Positions 13,301 through 25,300 of a stretch of DNA of 64,000 bases are shown here, one piece after another. A program made the position numbers and the translations under genes. Position 1 is the stretch's first letter, and each line of letters opens with the position of its first letter. Below the pieces are notes generated by a model. That model was not told the DNA's origin. It saw nothing but the letters and a program-made list of their open reading frames with translations, and ran no database searches. Source of the stretch: G965215045 sp965215045 (lineage in GTDB: Bacteria; Pseudomonadota; Gammaproteobacteria; JABABF01); assembly GCA_965215045.1 (NCBI GenBank), contig OZ244031.1:434001-498000 (forward strand). Direction: 5' to 3'.

Positions 13301-16300
13301 TGGGCTCCGGCACGTTGTTCGCCACCGCCTGCACCCGCACCCGCGCCGTCGAGCTCTGCAGGCTCAAGAGCACCGGCGAGACCGTCAGCAACTGCAGGTC
13401 TGCTGCAGCCGGCAATGACAGCTCCACAGCCAGTTCCCGGTCCATCGACAGGTAATACTCCAGGTTCTCCGCCCCCAGCACCAGCTCTTGTTCCTGTCCC
13501 TCTTCAAACTCCAGCACCGCCGGTGACCAGGACAAGACCAGGGCCGGGGGAACCACTCTCACAGGCACCATCGCAGCGTCGATACCCGGATACCGCTGGT
13601 CAGCCTCCAGGGCCGTCACAAATGTCGCCGTCGTAACCGACAACTGGTACTCCCCTTCCTGCATCAGCCCCAGCTGGAAATTCACCGCCGCCGACTCCGA
13701 ACCCGGCCCGATCTCCGCCTCACGCGTGAATGAGCCGCCCGGCCCCAGTGCCTCGACCGTCAGGCTCACCGTCGACGGTGCCTCCGCATTCAACCGCAAT
13801 CTCACGGTCCACTCCTGGTCCAGCACCACCTCAGACGGCGTCTCCAGGCTCAGCACATAGCCGTTGCGCGGTACGGTCAGCAATGCCACTGCCGAGGCCA
13901 GCACATCTCCCTCGAGCGTTCCCTCCCGCACCCGCGCCTCCAACGACACCTCCCGGCGCGCATCGGCACGCTCGTCGGCCTGCACTTCGACGATGAAGGT
14001 CCGCTCCGTCGTCGCACCCGACCCGCCCCTCGCTTCCAGCTCAATTTCCGCCGAAACATCCGGCATGAACACCAGTCGCCGATCCGCAGCCAAAAGCTGC
14101 AAAACCACGGTCTGTTCATCGCCCAGGTTGCTCACCTCCACCGTCAGGGTGGCCTGCCCGCCCTCAGGTACCAGCTGCGGCCTCAGGGTCGTGCGCATAC
14201 GCACCTGGGCCCCCTGTACAGTGACATCCTGCGTTGCAGCCTCGAGCACCGGGTGGCCCACGCCATCGGCAAAAGTCGCCCGGCTCAACGACAACTGGTG
14301 TTGCCCTGGCACCGCATTCTCCGGCAGCAGAAGCGCAGCGGTCGCCGTCGTCCGCCCCGCCGCAATCACGAGTGGTGCCGACGCCACCGTGCCACCCGGC
14401 GTACTCAACTCCACCTCCACCTGCAAATCACTGGGGGCCTGGGCGTTCATCCCCACTTCGAATTCCAGCACCGCACCCGCGTAGATCGGCCCGGTGTTCA
14501 AAACCTGTAAATCATCCAGCGCATACTCGTTGCGCGGAATCTCAAAAGTCAGCGGGATCTGGCCCGCAGGAGGCGGAACGAGGGAGGGGTTCAGGGTTAG
14601 ATGCACCGTCGTCCCCCCCACCACTACAGTGGCACGCAACTGAAACCGCTCCGTGTCCTCCGGCTGGCCATCGTCCACCGCCATAATAGTCAACCTGTAA
14701 CTATTATGTCTTCTTGTTACCGGGATGATTTCCCCCGCGGCAATATTCAACTCATTCCACGGGAACGGTCGGAAGCCCCGCCGAAATCCCGCTGGCCGCC
14801 ACCGTACCCTCACATCGTCCGCTCTCTCGGGCGGCACAATCTCCACGCGCAACGGCGCCTGCTCTTCCGGCTGCAGCGCGGCACTCAGAGGCAAAACACC
14901 CAACCCAATGAGCCGATCCACATCGGGATTGGGGTAGCTCTCCCCCTCCGCCAAGCGCTGGGGCCAGCGGAAGGGAGGTCTCCCAAAGACAGGCACAGCA
15001 GTATGGGTCAACCTCACCGGCGGGGCCACGGTCAAGCGCCCATGCGCCCGGGCGGGAATCGCCAACTGGTCGCCCGGCTCGCCCGCGGCAAAACGCAACT
15101 CGCCCCCCTGCACCTGCAGCCGGTAAAACCCGCTGCGATCGAACCGCGCATCTATCAGCGACGGCAGCCCCGGTTGCAACGTCAACGTGGCGGTGCGCCG
15201 GCCCGCCAAAAAGCGCATCATATCCGTGCGCGCCACCGTGCCGGCATTCGGCGTCTGGCCAGCCTGCACCCACTGCAGGGTCAACACCTCCAGGTCCGCC
15301 GGTGCCACACCATTCAAGGCCGCCACCACCTCCACCTCCTCGCCCTCGTTCACCATCCCCGGGCGCAGCTCCAAGCCCTGCAGCACATAGCCGTTGCGCG
15401 GTACCACCACGCTCACCATGACCGTCTGTGCACCCGGTGCCGACGCTTCAATCAGCAGACGTTCCCGGGGCTCCGCCAAACCATCATCGATTGCACTCAC
15501 CGTCACACTCGCCGTGGGCATCTCACTGCTCAACACCAGCTGCGCAGCCGAAAACTCCAGCTCCGCATCCGCCGCCGTCCCCGACAGCGGCCGCAACTCC
15601 ACGTTCAACTCCTCATCGGCCAACAGGTTCTGTGCCCTCACCTGCAGGGTCGCCGTCTGCCCCTCCGCCAGGACACGCTGCATCCCGCCGCTCTGCCACT
15701 GTGCTGACAGTACCACCGCACCACGCACCGTCAGGGTCTGCGTCTCACTGCGGATCTCCAACAACTGCTGGTCACCCGCCTCTGCACCGGCAAAATCCTG
15801 GAACGCCGCACCGCCCGGCAGGACAAAGAACTCGTGCATCCCCAGGGCGTCCACCTGTTGTGCCGCCGAAGCTGCAAAAATGCTGTTCCTGTTGAGCCTA
15901 AGCGGCAACACCCGCTGCCCCCCCTGCGGGTCCCGCCACTGCACGCTGATCTGCACGGTCGCCGGTGCCGACACATTCAACTCCGCTCGCACCTGCACTT
16001 CACCGCCGATGTGCAGCTCCGGTGCCGCCAGACTCAGCCTGGACAGCGCATAATCATTGCGGGCAACCGACATCTCCGCCACCGCAATCCACACACCCCG
16101 CGTGATGTTTTCCGGTGCCAGGCCCACTGCCCTCAGCTGTATTAAATGAAGCTCCCGGGGCTCCGCTTCACTATCATCCACGGCACTCACCAGCAGCCGC
16201 TGCTCCTGCCCGCCCTCCAGGACCAGCTCCCTCTGCAGCACACCATCGTCCAGGCGCAGATCATCCCCGCCCGGCGGGAGCAGCACAACCGACACCGCCA

Positions 16301-19300
16301 GGGTGCTCCCCGACGCCAGGCCCGCCGCACTCACCGTCAGGCTGGTCGTGCTTCCCGTCCCCTCCTCCAACAGCGTATCCCGCCCCAATGCCAGGCGCAG
16401 TTCCACCACTTCCAGCGGCACATCCCGCACCGCATCTGCGATCGCAAGAGCATCTCCCCCACCCTGAAGTGTCGCCTCCGTCACCGACACACTCCAAATC
16501 CCCGCAGGTCGCAGCTCTCCCGCAAAGCTCGCCGTCCCCTCCATCTCACCGGCCAACACGCTGAAACTGCTCTGCACCATCTCCGGGCCCAGAACCGCCC
16601 GCACCGTTCCCGCCACTGTCGACGGTGCAACCAGGCCCAGTACCACGGTCGCCGTGAACGCCTCACCCACTGAAACCCGCACCGGCAGCAGCAGCTGGTT
16701 CGCCCCCAGCAACACCCGCAAGGGCCTCTGCCGGGCATTCGCACCCACCTCCGCCTGCAACTCGTCCACCCCCGCTTCCCCGGCAAACCGCCCCGCCTCC
16801 ACCGACAACTCCCAATCTCCCACCTGTGCCAGGCTCCACTGCGTCGCCGTGCTCGCCCGGCCCATGGGAAACTCGACCCCCAGGCTCGCCGATGTCACAC
16901 CCGCCTCCAGCACCGCCCGCACCGTGAGTGCCAACTTCGAGGGTGCCTCCCCGTTCAATTCCATCTCCAGGCCAAACGGAACGCCCACACCCACCTGCTC
17001 CACCGACAGGTTCAGCGTGCTCACCCGGTAATCGTTGAAACCGATCGCCAGTGCCGTCTCCACCGGCAGCGCACCCGCTGCAGTCGCCTCAATCCTCACA
17101 CTCTCCCGGCCCTCCGCCAGGGCGTCATCCACCGCCTGCAAATTCAGCATCGATGACTGGCCACCGATCAAGCCCAGTGCCAGCACATCTCCCTCCCGTC
17201 CCGCAAATACCAGGTCCGCCATCCCGTCCCCATCACTCTCCTCCAGGCGAATGCTCACATCCAGGGGGTACCCCGACGCCAGGTTCTCCACACTCACCGT
17301 CAACATCGTCGTGCTGCCGGCACCCTCCTCCGGCAGCCCGTCCCGACCCAGGGCCAGGCGCAATACCGGTGCCAGCACCCGCAGCCGCGCCGACAACAAC
17401 TCCCCGCCATCCGGTACCGGCTGATCCCCCTCCAGAACCTCTGCAAACGAAGACTCCCTGAGGCGCAGCTCGTAATCTCCCGCCTCTGCGAACGGTGCGC
17501 TCCTGTTATTCCCGGGGTGCTGCACCTCTATGGTCTGCGAAGTCCCCGATGCCAGGCTGGCCTGCACCGTCGCATGCCTGGTGGTATCCGGAACTGCATT
17601 CAAGTCCAGGAATACCTCCACCGTTCCTCCCAACTCCACCTCGGACGGCACCACCCGCATCCCCGTCCAGCGATACCCGTGACGCGGAATGACCACCACC
17701 ACCTGCGTGCTCTCAAACTCCCTCACTCCCCCCGTATCTGAGCCTCTCACTTCAATCCTCACACTCTCCCGGCCCTCCGTAACCCCGTCGGGCACCACCT
17801 CCACCTCCACCATCGCCGATGGCGTCGTGAAACTGAGTTCCACCGTCGATGCAGACAACACCAACTCCCCGGAACGCTCCGGTGTGAGGCGAATCTCGAA
17901 CACACCTTCCGCCGGCAGGTTCTGCGCACTCACCGTCAGGCTCGTCGTCCCGCCCTCCGCCAATACCCGCTGTGCCCGACCCTCAAGCAGCGCGCTCAAC
18001 TGCACCCGTCTCGATTCCACCTCCCAGCTCACCCCCAGGCCGGAGCGCGCCGGAAGCACCTGCTGGTCGCCGCCCACCCCCGAGACAAAACGACCCTCCT
18101 GCAGTATTGCGCTGTACGAACCCGCACGCGCCGCCGGCACGCTCCGGCTGGCAGTGCGCTCCCCGGCTTCCAGGCGCAACTCCTCCAAGCGCAACTCGCC
18201 GCCGCTCTCCATGATCTGCAGGGTCAGGGTCGCCGCCACCGGTGCCGCTGCGTTCAGCACGGCACGCAGCTCCAGGGACGCCCCGGTCTGTACCACCGCA
18301 TCCGAAACCTGCAACTGCTCCACCCGGTAGTCCGCACGCGGCACCGCCAGCACGAATGCCAGTCCTGCGGGCGATACCCCGTAAGTCGGCGTCCCCGCCA
18401 CCGTCAACAGGAATTCCTCCCGGGGCTCTGGCAGTTCGTCCTCCCGCACCTGCAACTGCAATGCCTGGTTCCTGGTAACCGCCGTGTCCGCAGCACTCAT
18501 TTGCGTCAATTCCAGTGCCGCGGCCAGTGCCTCAAGATCGCTCTCCCGCCCACTCAAACCCGACAGGCGCACTGCAAATACCTCGTCTGAGCCGTAGTAT
18601 GCAAAGTTCGAACCCAGGTTCTGCACCGACAGGTTGATATTCGCCGTCTGCCCTTCCGCCAACTCCAGCTCCGGCATCGCCCCCGGCTGCAGATCTGCCG
18701 AAACCCCCGGGGCACTCACAGTTCCCTGCCATTCCAACACCCGGCCCAGGCGCAACAAGCCCGCACGCCCCCCCGTGTCATCGACCAGGTCCACCTGGTC
18801 CGCTCCCCGGCCCGGGTCGACAAAGGAACCGCCCGTCACCCGGGCGTGATACACCCCATCGCCCAGCTCCGCCGCCCGCATCGCGCCGACCACCAATTGG
18901 CCCCGCTGCGAATACCGCGGCGTCTCCACCTCCACAAACTCCGACATCGTCTCTCCAAGACCCCGCAACTGCACGTTTACCGTCACCGTCGCCGGCACCG
19001 GCGCATTCAAGTCCACGAACAGCGTGAAGGTACTGCCCGATGCCACCTCCACGGGCACAGCCCCCACCCGCGACACCGCATAGCCGTGACGCGGCACCGA
19101 CACCATCGCCTCCGCCGAGATCGACTCACCCATCACCAATAACATCGCCGTCGCCGTCAATTGGAATCTCTCCCTGGGCTCCGTTTGACCGTCTGCCACC
19201 GCCCGCACCCGCACCCGCGCCGTCGACTCCCGCACGCGCAAGGGCACCGGCGAGACCGTCAGCACCCGCAGTTCTTCGGCATCCGCCGATGACAGGTCCA

Positions 19301-22300
19301 CCTGCAGGGTCTGCCACGACTGCAGGTAATATCCCAGGTTCTCCGTCCCCAGCACCAGCTCTTGTTCCTGGCCCTCCGCCAACTCCAGCACCGGCGGCGA
19401 CCAGAACATGGCCAGGGCCGGAGGAAGCACATTCACGCTCGCCGTCGCCGCACGAAAATCCGGGGACAGCTGGTCATCCTGCTGGACATTCACGAACATC
19501 GCACTCAGCACCTGCAACTGGTACCTCCCTTCCTGCAGTGGTCCCAACCGGACCTCCTCCCCCACCGACTCCGAACCCGCACCGATCTCCACCTCACGCG
19601 TGAATATCCCACCCGGCCCCAGCACCGAGAAGCTCAGGCGCAGCGGCGACAACGTAACCGCATTCAACCGCGATCTCACGGTCCAATCCTGGTCCAGCAG
19701 TGCCTCAGACGGCGTCTCCAGGCTCAGCACATAGCCGTTGCGCGGCACGGTCAGCAATGCCACTGCCGAGACCAGCACATCTCCCTGGCGCGTCCCCTCC
19801 CGCACCCGCAGCTCTAACGGCACCTCCATGCGCGGCTGGGCACGATCATCGGGGCGCACCTCCACGGTGAAGAACCGCTCCGTCGCAGCCCCCGCAACCA
19901 GCAGGATATTCGTAGAGCCGCGTGGCGTAAATACCAGGCGCGCATCCGCAGACAGAGCCTGCAGGTTCACGGCCCGTTCCACGCCCGGGCTGCTCACCCG
20001 CACCGTCAGGGTCGTCTGCTCCCCTTCCCGCAGCAGCGTACGCTCCAAGCTCAAGGCCTCCAGCACCACGTTCGGCTCTTCCACGGTAACTGCCCGGAAC
20101 AACTGCGCCGTCACGGTCGGCGTCCCCACGCCATCGGCAAACACCGCCCCGTTCACCGCCAGCCGGTACAGCCCGGCCTGCACCTCCGCCGGCAGACGCA
20201 GCTCGGCGGTCGTCGTCGTCCGTCCCGCGGCAAGCACAAATTGTGCCATCGACACCGTCCGCCCCAGGGTGCTCAACTCCACCTCCAGCTGCAAATCACT
20301 GGAAGCCGAACCGTTCATCCCCAGCTGCAACTCGAGCAGCGAACCCGCGTAAATCGCCCCCGGGTTCAAAACCTGCAAATCATCCACAACATAACCGCTG
20401 CGCAAAATCTCAAAACTCAGGGTGTGCGTAACCGCCACCACGGGCCCAACGAAGAACCCGATCTGCAACTGCACCACCTCCGTGTCCTCCGGCTGGCCAT
20501 CCCTCTCGTCCAACGCCCGCACGTCCACCGTGATCGAACTCGTATGGCCTGTACCCGCCACGTTCTCCGCACTATTCACATAGTAGGTCGTATCACCCAA
20601 ACTCCCACCTCCCGCTACCAGCGTCTCCAACTCGCTGGCCGGAAAATTCGGGCGCGTCCTATAACCCTGATCCGCGGGCAGCAGGGAATTCTCCACCCCG
20701 AACTCCACCGTGCTCGTCGAGCCCCCCTCCTGCAACTGCAGGGAACCCGAAACCAATCTCAGGTAAAAGCGCAGCTCCCCGCGCACCCTTACCCGCACCG
20801 TGGACGCCGTCAGCTGCGGATACACCTGGTCCGCCTCCTGCACCGTTACAAAGCTGGCACTCGTGAGCTGCAACTCGTACTCCCCCGCCTCCTGCAGTGC
20901 CGCCAGCATCCCCCGCACCGATGCCGAACCCGCGGCGATCACAAGCATCTCCTCCCGCACTATCGAGCCCGTCAGGACATCGCGGATCTCCACCCCCACG
21001 TCCACGCGCGAGAGCGAAGCCCGGTTCAATTCCACTGCCACTGCCAGGGGCTCGCCCGTGTGCACCGCCGCCGCCGCCGTCAGTGTGCTCAGCCGGAAAT
21101 CATTGCGACCGATCTCCAACTCCACCGTCGCCGACAGCCCCTCTGCCTGTGCCCGCACCTGCAGACGGGCACTCTCCCGCAGCTCGGCCTCCCCATCGGC
21201 CACTGTACCCACCGTCACACTCGCCGTGGGCACCGCACTGCTCAATACCAGCTGCGTCGCCGAAAACTCCAGGTCCACCTCTGCCGCCGTCCCCGACAGC
21301 CGCAGCAACTCCACGACCAACTCCTTGCCGGGCAACAGGTTCCGAGTCTCGACCTGCAGTGTCTCCGACTCGCCCTCCGCCAGGACGCGCTGCGTCCCGC
21401 CACTCTCCCACTGTGCCGACAGCACCACCGCATCCCGCACCGTCAGGGTCTGCGTCTGACTGCGGACCTCCAACAACTGCTGGTCACCCGGCCCTGCACT
21501 GTCAAAGTCCAGGAACACCGCACCGTCCGACAGCACAAAGAACTCGTGCATCCCCCGCAACTGCAGACCCGGCTGCACCGTCTGCCCGGATATCGAACCC
21601 CGACCGATTGCAAGCGACAACACCCGCTGCCCCCCCTGCGGGTCCCGCCACTGCACGCTGACCCCCACCGTGCTCGGTGCCAGCGCATTCAACTCCGCCT
21701 GCAGCCCCAGCTCACCGCCCGCATTCAACTCCGATGCCGACAGGCCCAAACGGCTCAGTGCATAATCATTGCGCGCAAGCTCCACGACCAGGCGGCCCGT
21801 AATCGGGGACAGGTTTTGTGCAAGACGCTGAGCGGAGTTGCCGGATGCACTCAAAACAATGGGTTCCCGTGGCTCGGGCAGATCATCATCCAGCACCCGC
21901 AGCTCGACACTGGCCACCGTGCGCCCGGGAGTCGATAAGCTAACGGTATCGCTAAGAAATTCCAGCTCCATCCCGTGCGGCGACAGCACACTCAACCCCA
22001 CCATCAGCTCCTCGCCCGGCTCCAGACCCACCGCACGCACCGTCAACCTCGCCGTGCTCCCCTCCCGCAACTCTTCCCGGTCCAGGGACATCGACAAGAA
22101 CAACGCCTCCACTGCCAGGTCCAGCTGCAGGGGCTGCAGCAAGGGCAGCACACGCTGATCCCCCGGCCGGGGGGCCGTAAATGTCGCCGTCGTCAAACGC
22201 AGCACATACTGCCCCGCCTCCGGCAACATCAACTCCGCATCCCCGAAACGCATCCCCGGCGGAATCCGCACCGTGATGACCACCCGCGTCGTCAACTCCC

Positions 22301-25300
22301 CGTCCCGCAACACCTCCACTTCCGCCAACGCCTCCAGACCCGCCGCCTCGTTCAATCCCACTCGCAAACGCAGCGCATCCCCGGTCAGCACCATCTCCGA
22401 CGATGCCGTCATCGTGCTCACCGCATACCCGTGACGACCCAACCAGGCAAAACCGTGCCTCGCCAAAGGCTGATACCACGGCTCTATGCCACCGCCGATA
22501 AACTGTGGATTAATCGCCAATTCACCGTCCTCATCCAGTATGAACTTGGAACCCCGGTCAGCCACCGTCAACGCAAACAACACCCCCTGGCGCGTCTCCG
22601 GACTCAGGGCATCCGGCAATACCCGCACACCGCCCACCACGCTCTGCGGCGTCGTTTGATGCAAAAATACCACCCCCTCCCGCAACTCCACCCCCGCCTG
22701 CTGCTCCACCTGCTGATTGTCCAAAACCAACCCCGCCTCGCTCAACACCACCAGCCCCTCCTCCCGGCTCTCCACCGCCGGCGAACCCCGTCCCGCATCC
22801 ACCCCGCCCACATGCAACCACTGCTCCCCGTCCAGGCGCACCACCCCCTGCTCCAGCGCTCCCAACCCGAAACCATCTTCCGCACCATCCCCCACCCCCA
22901 CACGGGAAATCCCCACCCCCATCCTCTGACCCGGCGGCCACACCCTCTGGGACACATCAGGAAACCCGCGCCTCACCGGCGACACACCCGCCGACAAACT
23001 CAACTCCACACCCTCCGGTGCACCGCCACCCTGCGAAACCCTCAATACCAGATGCGGCACACGGTGGATATACACCGCACCCGCACCCGGAGCCTCCCGG
23101 TCATAAAACACTCCGCCACCATAACTGTCTGGACCCCCCGACTCCCCCGGTGCACCCACCAGCAACTGGCCCGCATCCACCGCCAGGGAAATGCCAAACC
23201 AATTCTCCGCCCCGGGATTCTCCGCCCTCACCCGCAACGCCTGCCACCAGGCACCACTGGACTCCTCGCGCCGGAATACATACGCCGAACCACTCTCCCG
23301 CAAATCCGCAAACCCCCCATCCGCAAACCCATACCCCTCCTGCGGGGCTCCCACCGCCAGCACATCCCCGTCCAGGGACACCGAAAACCCGAAAGCATTG
23401 CGCTGCGACACCCCGCCGACCGCAGTCCGGTCCAGCCACGGACTGTAAAACATCTCCCCGCTCAACTCCCCCGAAGACAACTCCGCTGACAGACGCCACT
23501 GCCCATCCCCACCCCGCTCCCACACATACACCCGACCCGACGCCTGCCCGGTCGCCGTCGACGGCGCACCCACCGCCAATACATCCCCCTCCAGGGCCAG
23601 CATCGCCGAAAGCGGTGCACCCCCGGAATCCGACACCCCCTCCAGGGACATACGGTTCATCAGCGGAGCACTCCCCCCGCCCGCAGGACGCACACGCAAC
23701 AGGGAACCCGCCACCCACGTCCCCGTCGAATCCCGCTCAAAAATCTGCACCGCACCGCCCACTGCATCCCCCTGGGCCGGCACCCCCGGCATACCCACCG
23801 CCAGACGACCCCCGGCATCGTCCAGGGCCAGGTGCGCCCCAAAACCCATGCCCCCCTGACCCGAACCCGGCAACAGACGCTGCTCCAAAACCCACGTCCG
23901 GTCACTGCCCCGATGAAATACATACACCACCTCCCCCTCCGCACGCCGGGCACTCACCGCCAAGCGCGCACCATCCAAGGACAACACCGTGCCAAACTCC
24001 TGCAACCCCGCTCTCTCCTCCTCCGTCAGCACACTCGTCAATTGCGCCTCCTGCCGCCAGCGGGAACCATCCCGCCGCCAGACAAACGCAGTACCCGCAG
24101 GCTCCGGTGCCTCCGGATTGCCACTCACCCCCGCCGCCAACAACTGACCTGAAACCGCCGGCCATACCTGCGTGTCCGGATGATTCACCCAAGAGTCAGT
24201 GTTGTTTAATACGTTCCCTCTATTGGACCAACCCTCCTCATCAACAGTATAAGCATACAAAAATCTCGTCTGCGTGGTATACCCCCCCGCCACCGCCAGA
24301 ATGCCACTCTCCCCATCCAGGGCCAGCCGCCGGCCAAAAGAATGACCGGCCCATACATGCCCGGATTTCAAATAATACAAAGCCTCTTCCCTCACCCCCC
24401 CGACTAACTTGACAGTCCCCGGCGACGCCCGCAGCAACAGCTCCACCTGGTCGCCCTCCTCCCATTCCCTGAAACGGGCACTGTTGAGCCGAATAAACCA
24501 TCCTCCGCTTATATAAGGAGCAGGTCGGTGATTGATGTTCCTGGAGACAAGTTTCAAACTCACATAGGGATTAATCTCTGCACTCTCTTCACCCTCCCCT
24601 ATATCCACCTCTCTACCCAAGTGATCAAAAACCAATTCATCGGACCGATGGTAACTGGACCTGTGATAGTCATACGCCCCCACGGCCACCCGTGCCGCCC
24701 CCGGTGCCGGCGCATTCAAACCCACCCGAAACCTCACACGTAAATTCGCATACCTGATGATGGGAAGCCACGGCCGTGTTCGAACCAAAAGCACATCGTC
24801 CTCATCCGCCACACGCTCTGACAAAATTACCAGCTCGGACACCGCATAATCATTGCGCCCCAACACCACCGAAGTCCGACCCCATTCCACATCACCACCC
24901 ATTGCGTGAGCCATGAGCACCACGCTCCGGCGCGGCTCCGGCTTCTCATCATCCACCGCCTGCACCCGCACCACCGCCGCCGTGTCCGCACTCAAGGTAA
25001 AAGTCGACGGCGAAAATACCAATTGCCCGGTCGACGAAGCCGCCAGCAACCCCCGCACTTCCTGACCCGGCATCAGGTTCAAGGCCCGCACCGTCAGCAG
25101 GGCCACCTCCCCTTCCCGCAACACTTCACGGTCCAGACTCAAGGACGCCTCTACCCGCATCACCACCTCCACCTGCTGCTCCAGGCTCCGATCCTCCAGC
25201 ACCACCTGGTCCCCCTCCAACCCCGCATCCGTAAACATCGCCTCCACCACCGACGCCCGGTACGAACCCGGCTCGGACAACTGCAACTGCGCTGTGCCCG

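Noticed and set aside
5520..17243. RTX-type (G-G-x-G-x-D) calcium repeats, as in many giant secreted adhesins
   Set aside because: Only isolated D-G-D-G-M-A-D loops occur; no tandem nonapeptide array was found in the window.
22433..23042. A cadherin domain after propellers 2 and 3
   Set aside because: Only one short stretch is reminiscent of cadherin; the calcium-binding D-R-E and D-x-N-D motifs are missing, so it is kept only as a weak hint.
23101..23718. Minus-strand ORFs in other frames, for example Gly-rich ones at 23101-23718, 33013-33630 and 4480-5148
   Set aside because: They are shifted-frame shadows of the giant gene. Gly/Cys/Trp-rich low-complexity text is what out-of-frame reading of GC-rich DNA gives.
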